DNA from: Branchinecta lynchi
Taxonomy: Eukaryota > Arthropoda > Branchiopoda > Anostraca > Branchinectidae
Length of the DNA: 64,000 bases
Direction of reading: 5' to 3'
NCBI GenBank assembly: GCA_023053575.1
Contig: JAKZAP010000003.1
Location: 33,052,228-33,116,227, forward strand
The translations under genes and the position numbers were made by a program. Of this stretch, positions 14,101 to 29,100 are shown in pieces. The notes under the pieces were generated by a model. It was not told where the DNA came from. It made no database searches and saw only the letters and a program-made list of their open reading frames with translations. Position 1 is the first letter of the stretch; every line of letters begins with the position of its first letter.

Positions 14101-17100
14101 CCAACTTGAGCGGTTTTGAGCCAGAAGAGGACCCTTGCAAGGAAGGGCCGAAATATACCTCTAGTAAAATTCAGCTGACGTATCCGTTTTTGCACTATCA
14201 AATATGATTCGCAGTCAGCTTGGGCTGAAGGAATATTAACACAGAATGTGCTGATATAACAGAAAATATATCTTGTGAGCCTATAATTGCTACCACTCTT
14301 AAAAAAACGACATTAAAGCTCTCCCAGCTTTTATGGAACTAATCTTATCTTACATTATCCTGAGAATCCAACCCCCCAACAATGTGGCACAATCTGTTGC
14401 AGATTTTGAGTTGCCCGAACTTGATGTGGGATCCATTTCAACGTCGTATCTTGATTTCCAGAGTTTACCGATAGATTTACTGCACAGAAAAGCCAACTAG
14501 GGCCATCGAAAAAGAAAGAATACAAAGAACATAACAGAAGAAAACAAAAAAAAAAGATCAACACCCCATCTAAAGAGACAACAAAATTTGTCTGTGGGAC
14601 ATACCTATCCGGAGGGACCTTCCAAGTAATTCAACAGATCTGTAGTTCCTTTCTTCCTTCCTTCTTCCTTCTCGTCCCAGTCTTGCCCTCTTCTTACCTC
14701 CTTGTCACGGTTTAAAGCCGTTTTATTTTGCCTTGTCAGCTGAATGACTCAACGGAGAAGCATCTCAAATAAAACGCAGTTAAGAAAACTACCCGAGACC
14801 GGACTGAAACGTTCTCCGAGATCATGTCATCATTCACGGCGTCCTGTTTGACAGGGCACTGACAATTGTCAGCTGACAGGAGAAATAAAACGCATTTGGC
14901 TGATATCGCGCGCTGCTTGAGGACCTGAAAGGGATGATGTCACTTCTGCAGCATCAAGGCGGGACGAATGGCGAGGCTTTGTCGACGCCCTATGCGCCAC
15001 CGAGGGTTCTGGAGGAACTAAGGTCCACACTGTAAAAAGTTTCTCCAAGTAAGGATTAAAGTTAACTGCAGTATTTGCTACTGGGATTAGTCATATCGCT
15101 ACTGGGATAAGATTAATCCGAATTAGAGATAATTATTTCTCATTATGGAGGCAAGAATAATCCCAGTAGCAAATACTGCAAGATGTTTTTCTTCAGTGTA
15201 AGCTAAGGTTACACAAATGAAGATGGCCATACAGAAAACTCGATTAGTTGAAAGTACCTCGTCAAAAGCTCCACAGTCCGTGCTGACAGCCATGAAATTA
15301 TCCCAAACTTTCCAGCTCTCGTAGTTCAACTTCGTCGCTTCCTGCAAAGCCTTCCACGCTCTGGACTTCTGGCCAAGCTTCACATAGCACTTAGCAAGAT
15401 TGTTCCACGCCTGCAAAGATCGAAAGGGTAAAGTGACCGCAGCAGCGTGATGATGTACCATCAAGAACATATAATAATACTGCGTAGTAGAAGATTCGTG
15501 ACACCCTTCTTTTAAAGCATCCATGTTCCGACCAAGCGATTCCCGGCCTGAATGATAGATGACACTGTTCCTGAAACTTCCACCAAAGGCGTATTCTCGC
15601 CGTTCCCTGAGGACTCCTCGGGGAATCGAAGGGAACGGCGAGAATAGAGGGAGTCACTCCACGCGGACTCCGCGTATAGAAAACAGCGAGAACACGGTGA
15701 ATGCTTCCAAAACGGATTTTGTTCGAAAAAAAAATATGCAGTTGACGAAATTAGTTTTGATCCACTTTAATTTTGATTTTGTTTCTTCTGACTGTTTTTA
15801 ATTAATTTTATATTGCACCAACACCAGCAAAAGTTGATTCCCCTCCGAATATGAAAGGGAGTCCTTTTTAATAATGGTGATGATAATCGGAGCATTCCCC
15901 GTCCGTGGGGACTCGCGAGAATAAGGGGAGTGAGTCCATGGGACAAACAAAAACGCGGGGACTCCTCAAGTGGAGTCCTCGGGGAACGGCGAGAATACGC
16001 CTCAAGTTACCTTCAAACTCAAAGGTCTCTTTTTAAATACCGTTTTCGGTCACCGGTCAAAGTTTCTTTGCCCTTCAAACTCTGACCTTCGAACTTCGCG
16101 AGCTAGCAAGTTCAAAGTTTGCTTGAATCGCCGAAGAAACGTCGACCGGGCAAGGATCGCCGGAGTAGTTAAAACACTAATTAAAGGACACCTGAACAAT
16201 GAAACCATACTTTAACACACCATGGAGAACGCATTTACAGACATGGCCACGCAGAGCATTCTTCTCCTGAGCGTTACATTTTCAAAATAGGGTTGCATGT
16301 TTGCACATGCAGACTCCAAGACAAAAAGCGCGATTCATTCAAATCTTCTACAGCGCTGGCCGGATCGTATTGGAATTTCTTCTAGATATACGTTTGGGCT
16401 TAACTGGTTAAAAAATATTCCAGATAGAAGGGTTGATTGGAGACATTTGTTCATTTCTAAAATTGTTCGGTACTGAAATAAGGACAGATGCAAAATAGAG
16501 CAAAAATCATAGCTTGGAAACATTATTTCGTATTTGGATTGGGTTTTCTGCAGGCAATGTTAACGGAAGTCATACAGATAGGGATGATACTTGGTGCTCT
16601 ACTTTCAGGTGTCCTTTAAGCAAACGGTCCTTTGAAGGCGTTCGAAAACGGATATTAAGCAACCGGCTAAGCCAACGCCGAACAAAGCTATGGTCAAAAA
16701 CGCAACTAATACACTGCTTCCCAAAATGATGGAAAAAAAGAGAATCTAAGAAAGAAAAGATATACACTGTTGGTCTGACAGCACAAGGTACTCAGGGCAT
16801 AATTAATGATAGAGAGGCTGTGGCTCGGTTGTGATTCAAAAACAGTATCTCCGCAGTCGTTTGTGCGGCCAACAAGCGTATTTCGCGACAGACAAGAAGG
16901 GCTGAAATATCACCCAAGTAAAAATCAGCTGACGTATCCATTTAGCACAGTCAATTAAGTTCAGTAAGTCCAGATTTTGATGCGGACTTTACGAATATTT
17001 GATTCGAGGTCTCTTATTCTCAGTGATGGTATCTTATTTTAACAATAGTAGGGCAATAATAAACAAGACTATTCGTAAAAGAAAAATTACTCACTTCGAA

Positions 17101-20100
17101 ATTGTCGGAATCGAGCATGCAATAATGGCGGTAGGCTGCAGCCGACTCAGCCCATTGCTCAGTTTCGAGCGTGACGTAGGCGAGACGTAGCCAAACAGGG
17201 GCTTGGAGGGAGTTGGTCTCGAGCGACAACTTGAAGTGCGGAATTGCCTCCACAAACTAAAATATAAAAATTCAAGAACAATCCTCAACCCAAACTGTAA
17301 ATTAACTTCTAATGTTTTTTTCCGGTTAAGTAAAAACTGATTCCACTTGAAAGTTTAACTGAAAATACAGCTTGTTTTTGGGATCCCAAAACGTAAGTGG
17401 AGGGATACCTATGACATCGCAAAAGTTGTCCGTCTGTCCGTCGGTCTGTCCGTCCGTCTGTAAGCACGATAACTCTCGAAGGGAATTAGATATTTTGGTG
17501 AAACTTGGTGTGAGGGTTCGTTGGGTCGTCGGACCAGTCAAGTTCGTAGATGGGCTTTGTAGCTCTACATTTAGGGGTGGGGGAGGGGATTCAAATTAAG
17601 GGACAAACAAAATATTTTGAAACAGCTAATGTGATAGTCGATTATGGGGTAAGAAGACATGCTGAACACGATGGTGAAAACCATTTTTGTCATCGGACTA
17701 GTACTTCGCCCGGAATCCGGCCAAAACCGGAAAGTTTGTTGAAAGTAAAAGTTTTATTTGAAGTTGATTAGATGTTCGATTTAGGGGTATGAAGACATGC
17801 TGAAGACGATGGTGAAAATCATTTTCTCGACGGACAAGTATTTCGCCCGGAATCCGGCCCAAACCGGAAAGTTTGTTGAAAGTAAAAGTTTTATTTGAAA
17901 TTGATTAGATACCCGATTTAGGGGTAGGAAGACATGCTGAAGAAGATGGTGAAACCTATTTTCTCGACGGACAAGTATTTCGACCGGAATCCGGCCCAAA
18001 CCGGAAAGTTTGTCAAAATTAAAAGTTTTATTTGGAGTTGATTAGATGTTCGATTTAGGGCAAGAAGACATGCTGAACACTTATGTGAAAACAAGTTTCT
18101 ACCCGGACATGTAGTTCGTCCGGAATCCGGCCAAAACCGAAAAACTGTCTAGTTGATTAGATAAGTGATTTAGGGGTAAGAAGAGATGCTGAGTCCCTGT
18201 ATGACAATCGTATTTTACCCGGACATATAGTTCGACCGGAATCCGGCTGGAATCGGAAAATTTGTATAAGCTAAATTTCTATTTGAAGTTGATTAGATGT
18301 TCATTACTGGAGAAAGAAGATACCCTGATTTCTTCTTTGAGCTTTCTTTTTTCGCCGGACAAGTAGATCTGGAGTTCGGCCGGAACCGGGAAATTGGCAG
18401 AAGTGGCAGGAAGTTTTCGTCAAAACAGATATGACTTATAGGGGTAAACACACATGCTGAATCTAAATCTGAACTTGGTTTTCTCAGGTGATTAGCTATT
18501 TGGCCTTAATCTGTTTCTGAATTTTAATTGTAAAAATGTTCAAGGAGTCTGGCGAAGACTGGATCTGGCTAAGGCAAGACCCAGTTGTCTGGATCAGATA
18601 TTGAATTTTTGGGATCCCATCGAAACCTTTGGTCTTGTTCATCTGGTATTTTAACTCATCTAAGGGATATTGTATTTTTCACCCGAGGCTCAAATAAAAA
18701 CGTTCAGAATGTGCACTACTTGCACGACAACCAAAAATTCATCCAGACGCAGAGAATTTGGATTTGAACAAATCCCTGGATTTCTTTGTATTACGGACTA
18801 CGGACGCGAAGTTCCAAAAAGTCACGACTCAAGAAAGTGGGACCGCGACGATAAGACATGTCACTCTGTTATAGGTGTTATTTTTAGGCGATGGGAATCC
18901 AAAAGAATAAGTTCATTCGAAGGATTATCTGTGGATAGCCAACAAACGATTCAATGCATTTTTACGCGATTTTCAGGCCTATTTAAGTAAATAAGTGAAG
19001 TGTAACTAGACCGTCGGATCTCAGCCCTATTCGGTTAAACTGTGAAGGTTCAGGTGAAGAACTTACTGTTAAAATGCACAAACAAGCACACAGATGCTTG
19101 TTCAACTTCACGGAAGGAAAAATAAACGGCTCAGCTCCTACGCCTTAACTTTCGCGAATTGCAATGTCCCTCCGCTGTGAAAGTAAACTAACTATTAGGC
19201 TACGAGTAATCTTGATAAAAATCACCTACAATACTTTGTTTCTAATTGGTTTTTATTTATATCCTAGTTTTATTTTAAAATGAATCTACCTCAAAAAGTT
19301 TGGAAGTTGTGGATCCAGGCTAGAGCTAATTCCCTCCCCCTGTTTGGTAGATTTAGAGTTTTTGATAGGCATAGGACTGGTCCAGATGTCAGGTATAATT
19401 GCCAACTTTGCAAAGCAGGGGTAGAGGAAAACATGGACCACTTTATCAATCGATGCCAGGAGCTTTCGGAGTTAAGGGGATCTTAATTTAAGGGGAGTGT
19501 TTTGTTTCTTCCGGATATCCTGAATAGCACTTCGGAAAGGGTTATAACAAAGGTGTGTGAGTTTATGGACGGAGCGTTGAAGCTAAGAGCGACCAAGCTT
19601 AGTAGTGAGGCTTCATAGCCGTATGAAATTATTGTTGTTGTTTTCCTTTGTAATATGTATTATTGTTGTATTATGTATATGGCTCCTGGGCTTTTAAATA
19701 CAGTTATTATTATTATTATTATTATTATTATAGTCCACAACTCCGACGAGAGGCGGGGCTTTGTTGTGGAAAGATTCTTCACTATGAGCAAATGAGGCTA
19801 ATAAGCAAAAGCATGAAAATAACTGAGAAAGAAACATCAAAAAAGGCGGACTGGTGATGGCGCTCGTTATCGAGAAGAACATTAATGGAATATCATGCTT
19901 CAGTTCTTCTTTAAGTCGGTTCAAATTTGGTACATCTGGGCGACGCTTGTGCCTATCCAAGTAATTACGGGATTATATCTGCCACCGTCAATCGAGTCGT
20001 GGTGAACGAAGTATTTTTTTTTCTCGACAGCAGTCTCGAAACTGGTTGTAAATGCTAAAAATAGTCAATTAGGCACAAATTTGGTCAAAAAAGCTTAATT

Positions 20101-23100
20101 GAGGACTTCTGTTGCCTGATCCATTCAAAAATAATCAAACTTGCCTGTTTCTTTTGATAAAAAAGCATTCCTATATCTCGCTGTGCTCGTGCGCTCTTAT
20201 GATTCGAGAGCTCCCAGGCTTTTTCAAAGCATGCAATGTCATCAGTACATTCTCCCAGTAAACACCAAAGGTGGGGTGTTTCTCCCTTTGCAAGCTCTTG
20301 TCTAACTATCTCTTCACCCTGAAAAAAGAAATGGGTAAATGACACAGGATTTAAAAATTTACCGACAAAAACCACCATTACATTCCCCGCGATTGGATCT
20401 TACAGCCGTTGTAATAACAAAATGTAACATATCAACTGAGAAGGTTTAAAAGAAAGTTAATGGATACTGGCACCAACGGTTACCACAAGGGACCAAGAAA
20501 TAAGAATACTATCTAGTCAATAGTCATGCAAACCAGAAAAGTAGTGATAGACAGTGCAACATATTACTACACTGCTTGAAGATTCTGTTTGTCTGTCCGT
20601 TAGTTACCATGATACTTCTAAAAGCGGTTGAGATACTTCGGATGCGTTCGACCAAAGTACAGGTGAAGTGATATCCGATTTTACAGAAACTTGATGGCTG
20701 ATAGGGGCAGAAGACCTAAGTTTGAGTGGGAAGGTGGGGGTCACGGTAATTTACGATACGCTTGATAAACCAAACGGGTTCATGGGCCCTAGAAAGTGCT
20801 CGGATTCAAATGAAACTTGCCCAAGATGTTCCATTTCTCCGCATCCGAGAACGGTGTTTCAGGAAAGTCATGTTGTAATACGCGTAGGGGGCAAACGGAT
20901 GGTATGACTGGGATGAAACATTAAAGCACAACTCTTACTAGAAATGATATTTCCCCGATGAAATGGATCAAAAAACCGTTTTCGAAAGTAACCATTACTT
21001 TCCTCCTCAAACTAGCGATTTTCTTGTTAGCTCTTGTCGACTATATCCAGCCTTAAAGGACACCTGAACAATGAAATCATACTTGAACACACCATGGAGA
21101 ATGCATTTACAGACATGGACACGGAGAGCATTCTTCTCCTGAGCGTGATGTTTTCAAAATAGGGATGATTGTTTCCGGAGGTTTGTACATGTAGAGCGTG
21201 TTCCACCCTTCCACAAATAGTAACTATTAGTTACTATTTCCGTTCCATCCTCACGAAAAGTTACTACGCTGACCGTTCCAACCTTGTCGGAATAGTAACT
21301 AATAGCTACTATTTGCTTACCATGCTCGGGAGCGTAGTAACTACGCATCTCTGTAACGTGATTGGTCGTATTCGCCCCTAGCGTGAGATCCTGCTGGAAA
21401 ATAGAAAAATCGTTCCAACCTTGACGGCAAAAAGCCAGAATTTGTGACGTCATGCGTAGTAACTACGGTAAGTAGGATGGAACACGCTCGTAGACTCCAA
21501 GACAAAAAGCGCAATTCATTCAAATCTTGTACAGCGCTGGCCGGATCGTATTGGAATTTCTTCTAGATATACGTTTGGGCTTATCTGGTTAAACAATATT
21601 CCAGAAGAAGGGTCGATTGGAGACATTTGTTCATTTCTAAAATTGCTCGGTACTGAAATAAGGACAGATGCAAAATGGACCAAAAATCATAGCTTGGAAA
21701 CGGTATTTCGTATTTGGATTCGGTTTTTTGCAGGCAATGTTAACGGACGTCATACAGATAGGGATGATACTTGGTACTCTTCATTCAGGCGTCCTTTAAT
21801 GCTCTCCGACGCGGCGGCTGGGCGCAAAATATTTGAAAACTGAACGTGTCTTGGTTAAAAAGTGGGAAAACTAAGCAAACAAAAGAAGTAATAAACAGAA
21901 GCTTATCACATCCTTCTGTGCGAAAGAGTTGCCAGCGGACGCTGAAGATTCCGGCACACTTTTCGTTGGATGACTGGAAAACTCGACAATGCCAAAAAGT
22001 AGTTTCATAGTTACGAAACAAAACACTGGAGAAAGGTGGGGATTTTGAAAGCTTATAATTCCATATGGGAGCTAAGTATATTATAAAAGGCAGAATAAGC
22101 AAGAGGGGTCCTTTAAAGATAAATCCATGGGACCTAGACATGTAGTCTGAGGTCCGAACTGGATTTGACGTCCGTCCGGGGGAGGTGGGGCAGGATGTAC
22201 CTGACCGGTAGGCCCACCGGAAATTTTTTGGAAATGCTCCGATTCGACTGATAATTGCTGGGTGGTAGGCGCAGATGCTAAATATGTGACATTTGTGCGT
22301 CCGAACTTCTTCTCGCCATGGCCGGGAGTGGCGGTGGGGGATTAGAGGTGGGTTCTGGACATTTTCTGAAACACTTAAGGACCCAATGGATTGAGCGATT
22401 GAGATGAAGCTTGGCCATCTAAGGTCATGTGACCTAGGTGTGTTATTCAGAGTTCCTGGCCTGATCCTACCTCGACGGGCATAGCTAGCGAGGGTATCAC
22501 TGATGGGAATTTGAAAGTCACAGGTCTAGAAATGGACCCTTCCCGGATTGATTGTAGCCTACCATGTACAGCCAAATCACCCCAAAAGCCCTTTTGGGGT
22601 GATTTGGCTGAAGTTTATGCGTGGAAACAGAGAAATCGATTCGCGAACCTACAAACGCTGCCGATTCCCCAACAAGTTTTATCATTTACCGACGGGAGCT
22701 TTTGTCGGTATCAGACGAGGAATGAGCAAAGCGTTTGTCGGAGCTGTTGTGGGTAGAGAAAAGTGAATCCGCGCAAAATCTCTGCACCGACAAACGTTGC
22801 CGACTTCCCAACAAGAAGTTTCCTTTGCAGACAGGGCTGTCGTCGGAATCAGAAAAATTATAAAAAATGTGTCTATCGGTGCTTGGATTTATCGACAGGA
22901 TTTTTCATGGGAATCCCCCCCCCCCCCCTAGTTTCACCACTGATGTAGTGCACTTACTTAGATGTATTACGGGGGAGAGAATATGATCGAGGGGCGAAGG
23001 AGCTTCCTTTAAAGCGGAACCTGAAGAAAGAAATGAAGAACATAATGAAACGAGACAGACAGTATACCACAAAAATAAAGACTAAAAAAAAGGTATTCAG

Positions 23101-26100
23101 TAAAGATGAACGAAAGACGAATGTTTGTGTGAAAACCTTGGAACGCTATAGCTGAGGTGTGAAATGAATCATAGAAAACCCTTCTTAAATTCATGTAAAT
23201 CAATGTTAGCAGTGGTAGGATTAGTAGTGTTTATTTTATTTATTTATTTTGGCATGTGTAACGACACGAAATATTTAATTATCCAAATGTTTACAACAAT
23301 TCTTGCAAAGTGCCTTTTTGTCGAAGCACCTTTTCTCGAAGTAGCATTTCCTCACGCCGTCTTAAAGATACTTGATGTTTGAGAGCTGGCCAAGATACTG
23401 GTTATTTGAGCCATGAGAGAATGGAAACAACTCAAGAAAAACGATATAAAAGGTGCGATGAAATTACATTTAGAGGCAGTCTTAGGTAAGTCCTAAGACA
23501 GTAGTGATCGTTGGATTAACAAATGTATTCGATGTATGCAGAACTTCAATATTAAAATTAAATGTGTTTTCTAACCCTGTCTAGTGAATGTAGGACCTAG
23601 GACCTACCGTCCGAACTTCCCCCCTCCACAGTTAAGAACCAACCCTTTGAGGATTAAGATCAGAGTACCGATATAGTCTAATATGTACCAACCACTCGGG
23701 TACACGCTACACGTAGGGGAGCTCGGGGTTGGATCGGACACGGGGTTGGTCTGGACACCCGCAAAACAAATACTAAAAGTTGTCGCTAAAATCGGAAAAA
23801 AATACATAACATGTGCCTTCTAGTGATCTAACTTTGTCCCAAAGTTTCATGGTACTTGCTTTTCTGGTTTCGACAAAAAGTTGAAAAAATTGGTTTTCTT
23901 AAGGTAAAAGGCTCATGGGTCAAAAAGCTGTGCGCCGAAGATTAGCGATAGTAGGAAGGCGATTAAAGACTATAGACAGCTTAGTAATTGGGGTTTGTAG
24001 CCTGCTTAGTATTTTCAAGCTAGATCAGTTAGTTTTCCTGTAGTAGGCCATTTTGTTATTTCAGTCAGGGTGGGGTTGGTTCGGACAGTTTTGAAGGGGT
24101 TGGTTCGGACAGTCTTTTCCTACTGATATGCCATACAAAACCGAAACTGACTTACAAAAATACAAAAAGATGCTATCAGGATCCTTATCGTATTATTTGT
24201 GAACAGAATTAGTTTGAAAAATGAACGCGCTAAAAAGAGATGGCCAGAACCAAAGAAAACTAGTTAGTGGAATTGTCTACAATAAAGTAAACAATTAGGG
24301 TTTTTTTTTTTTAATATAATTAACTTTGCTTACGATATAAGAAGGAAAAAGAAACACGAAGTCGTCCTTTTGAAGGTAAATTTTGTAAAAGGTGAAACCA
24401 AATGTGTTTCTTATGTCGGAAAGTCGAAAGAAAAGGAGGTGCATTGAACGAAAGTTCGTTGAGGGGCTTGAAGATATTCTTTCTGCACAGAAGTGGGCCT
24501 ATAATCACCTTCCTGTATAATCGATTCGAGCAATCGGCCAGCTTAAGATGGACTGAACTTTGCTGATATAAGTTTGAAGTTACCAGCATCTGGAATTGCT
24601 TAATGCAACCTGGGCTCTTGAAACATGTGTTTTCTTTAGTTTTGTGTTTACTTTTGAGCTGCATTATTGTCATTTCCACTTTTTAAGATATTTAAGTAAA
24701 GTCGAGTAAAAAAATAACACACAAATAATGTCCGAACCAACCCCAGGTCTGTCCGAATCAACCCCATGGGTACGGGGTTGGTTCGGACAAATTGAAAAAC
24801 AGAAAAAAATGTTTACTTAAAAACCTGATGTAGAAAAAAATTCTGAAAAAATTACCAGCTATTCTCCCAGTTCCCCTATTCTCCCAGACATTCTACACGT
24901 TTGACAACAAAAAAGATGTAAATCCGCCAAGAAATGGCGGCGAAAAGGAAAATTAGTGTCCGGGTCAACCCCGAGCTCCCCCATATTAGATGCTCGGTTT
25001 CGTACAACAGTTAAAGAGAGAGAGATACACCTAACTTAACACACGGCCCCCGTCTCTTAGCGGATTACATTATATTCCATCCTTCAGCTTCAGATTGAAT
25101 ACATCCGCACAGCTGCTACAGTACTTCCCTCGAAAACGAGATGCTCCTCGTCATTGCTACAGACGGCAGAAAAGGGCAATGGGCTTCTGCTTCTTAGACT
25201 ATGGTCCGAGCAAAGAACCGCGACCATATGCCTTAACGGTTGAGCGGTTGAGCTTCTATACCCTCCGCATTAGCTGCGTTTGTTATAAAAATTCTCCTCG
25301 TGAGTCTCATCTTAATTATCTTATTTCACGTTTTATGAATAATAAGATGAAGCTAATTCTCCTTTTTTCGTATTGTCAGAATGGAGAACGGGGTAAGCTT
25401 CGCGCTTCTGCAGAATCGACAACTTGCTTCGAGAGTCAATTCTCGGTTGTCCTTCACCGTTCTCGTTCCCGATTGGTCAATGAAGGGTGGATGTTCAACC
25501 AGGGTTGCCACATCAAAAACATTTAGAGAGTGACTTTTGACCGAGTGATTTGGGAGTGAAATTTATTCTCATGAAATGTTCACTTTTGGTCAGAATCGCC
25601 TCTGTAAAGACGACACATCTTACGTTAACTTTCATGAACAAAACTTGAAATAGTCACTTCTGGTCGGAATTCTTGCTGCAAAAATGACACAAATGTTTTG
25701 TGGAAGATTTTATCCAAAGTGGTCAAAGGTATAATGGATTTTTCGAGTGGGTCGTTTTCTGGGTGAAAGCTTCTGCGCTTTCCCAGACGGATGGTAAATT
25801 GTAAATATACACAGAGCTAAGAATTGTAAATAATCACAGATTTGTACATATACACTTTTAACACGCACATTTTATCTTTCGTTATTGCACCGTTTTCTTC
25901 TGGTTTTTAGTTACATCTCGTCTTATTGTCTGTTGGTTCCGCATCGTTCTCCTGTTGTGATTGTGGTGGATTTTATGATTTAGTTTTGTTTTATTTTTCG
26001 CTGAGGACGGTTTGCCGGAAGTGCAACCGAAATATCCGAATTTATATTTATCCCTCGCACATCATCCTAGAGGGATAATTAGCTGATCAAAACAAAACAC

Positions 26101-29100
26101 AAAAAAAAAAACCCCGAAAATCACGGTTTTCTATTTCTTTTAAAAATGACACATTTGGTCATTTCTGAAATAGAGTAATTTTTATGTGAAAAAAACAAAA
26201 TAGAGTGACAATTCACACTATCGTGCGACATGTGGCAACCCTGTGTTCAACCCGTATGAACAGGTATTAACGGGTAGCAATGGAGAATTGAGAGGAGCAA
26301 AAACGGTAATTTCGACGAGAATCGAAAACTGAGAATTCAGATTAGAAACGCAACTACTGTATGTCACCAGTGGCTACTACAACATTACAGATTTACTACT
26401 ACTCTTGACATTACATTATTATTGTACTAATAATAGTTACAAACCCATCAGAATTAGTGAAGCGTCGTTTTTTATGCCACTAGCATGTCTGATGCTTTTG
26501 AGAAACACCAGGTTTATTTATATTTGCCATTAAAATTGTACCTTACCTTACCTTACAGAGACCAATAATGCAGTAGCAATCAGACAACTTCAAAAGATTC
26601 TGTCACGGTTCACTTGCAAAGTATATGTGATCATAGTCCCTGCTCTCAACTTGATCATTCTCATTCCAGCAAGCGAGCAAGTTCAAAATATGAGAAACAG
26701 TATACAACGAAATAAGTAATTGCGAGCGAGCAGACTGATCGAGGAGCAGCATCTGTTCTATACCTATTTATGCGTCCCTTTGTGGTATGGACTACATTCA
26801 CTAATTTCTATGAACAGCAGACGAGAACAGCCCCCCCCCCCCCCCCCCGCACATTTACTCTAGTGCTTACCTTATGACGTAGCTCTAATGCCTTGTAGCA
26901 TATAATGACATCCTCCCATAGCTCTAGTCTCAAGTAAATATCCAGTGCACTATTGACGCAGCCCAAGACTATGAAGAGATTGGCCAGTTGCCTCTGTAGT
27001 TCCCACCTAGGAGGCACTGGTGTACAAAAAAATAAATCCGTCCTCTCTTCTCCTTCTTCTGGAACTGTCTTCACAAGATTCACCAACTCTTCATACTGCA
27101 TCATACATCGCTCTACAGTTCTTCCTTTGTGCTTCTGGACAGCAGAGCGAAGCATTAGAGCGGCGAGCTGTATGCAGAAATTGGAAGGGTGTTCTAAGAC
27201 GACATCGAGCACAGCAAGCAACTCTTCGTGGAGGATTTCATCATCAGCGTGGAGGTGCTCGATCCGAGCGTAAAGGCCAAGCAAAACGGCCTGCTCAAGA
27301 CCTGTTAGCTCCGGTATCTCTGCTTGCCCCTCGTCCGTCAATTTCCTCTTTTCCATACGTGTATCATCATTTAACTTGACATTTGCTGGCAATCTTACGC
27401 TCTTTTTGACCCCATCCCCAACAATTTCCCCAGTCCTGGACCTTGCAACTTTCAGAACAAGCTGGGCCACATCAAAGCTCTGGAAATAGGTCCTCTTTCC
27501 CAGGCAGCCGGTAAGCTCTGTGGTAAGGCCACACTCGATTTCGGCCCTCTCAAAGCTTTTCTTGGCCTTTTCGTACTCGTAGTACATGCGATGAATATAG
27601 CCGATTGTTAAAAGGGCTTCTACTTTAATTTCTTTCTGGAGGTTTTCCAAGTTTGCCTCTATATTAGAGATGTGAGAGACAGCAAGGTCGTGTAAGATGA
27701 CGGACTTTTCATCGAGGATTTGCTGGTGGACCAAAACATATCGGAGGGTCAGAACTGACCGATCCTGAAAATTAGGAATGTATTTATTGCTACAAGTTCG
27801 AAATCAATTAATTAATCAACTTAATTCGTGATATTACTCATCACATATTAAAATTACACTAAAACAGGACTATTCTTTACTAAACATTTATAACCATTTC
27901 ATCCATTCGGTGGCTCGGGGCAATACCACAGTCGACGGAAAAGGCGGTAGAGGTGGCCAGAACTGCATTTTGCATTCTCGCGAATTGCCTTTAAAAGTGG
28001 ATTTTCGGAAATATCTGGTTAGGCAGTACAGCCTAAAGCGACAACAGAGAAAAGTTACGCAACCAAATTACAAGTTTGAAAATGTCTGGTAATGGTTCTA
28101 GGCGAAGTAGATGACAAATGCTTTCAAGAAGCGCTGGGAGGAATCCATCCGTCGGTGAGTGACTGTCAGTACGCAATCACTTCTCAAACCCATAGTAGGG
28201 AGGTGTAGGAAACAAAATAACAACTGTATGTTGTATTATGGACCAATTAAGACACGTCCATGTGCGCTTTATTAAAAGTTGACTTCCGACATCGAGGTTG
28301 ATGTCGGAAAATAACACTCAGACCGCCACTGAAAATAACCTATCCGAGCCCAAGGCGAGGTAGGTTATGGAAATATCGATCGAGCCGAAGGCGGGGTTGA
28401 TATTTTAAAATGGCCGTCGAGGTTGTTATTCTGATATGAGCCAAGATGGAGGTATGTTAACTATTACAACTTTTTAGAAAAGTATTTTTTTTATAAGTGG
28501 GACTTGTTGTACTTTGTTGCTACTGGGTTAGGGAATTTTATTTTAGTGAGTAGCAACCCAAACCTACTGTAGACCTACTAAAATTACTTATGCCCTGTTT
28601 CAATCAATACAGTCTTTTAGATATCTGGCGATGCAGATGACGTCTAGCGGTCGCCGACTTAAAATCAGTCGAAACCAGTGAACAACTAGATTGCAACTGT
28701 CAAAACCGGTGTTGCCAACGGTAAAAAAAAATTCTGCAATTTGCCACAGATGTTCACTTCTTCGGCAAAGCGAGCCAGAATTCTGTGACCGGTTCCTGAC
28801 CAGTAAATACAAAAATGTAGCAAAAAAGTTGAGGCATATAATTATGAATTTTATAAAGCGAGATTTCTCGTTATTAGGTTGTAAAAAGTAACCAGATTCA
28901 TAGGCGCCAGAATATCACTGTTTTTGCTGCCTTAAGTCACAGGTCCCGTCAGAGAAAAGTGGCAACACTCACCAATAACAAAACCACCTGTTGGCTATTC
29001 AGAAAATCGAGAACGAATCAGATCAAGAATAACTAGCTTTTGGAAAGTTAGGGATATTAGGATGTTGTTTCAGTTGACAAGTTGTATTTCCAGTTGAAAT

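Noticed and set aside
14615..14645. Possible small exon ending DLLNYLE, similar to a segment near 44570
   Set aside because: Only a dozen bases are shared and neither segment has a consistent pair of splice sites or a place in either gene.
25095..25526. 143-aa plus-strand ORF
   Set aside because: It runs into the hAT MITE boundary and lacks any recognisable domain.
26953..27379. Plus-strand ORFs over the large TTC27 exon
   Set aside because: They are antisense shadows of a well-supported coding exon.
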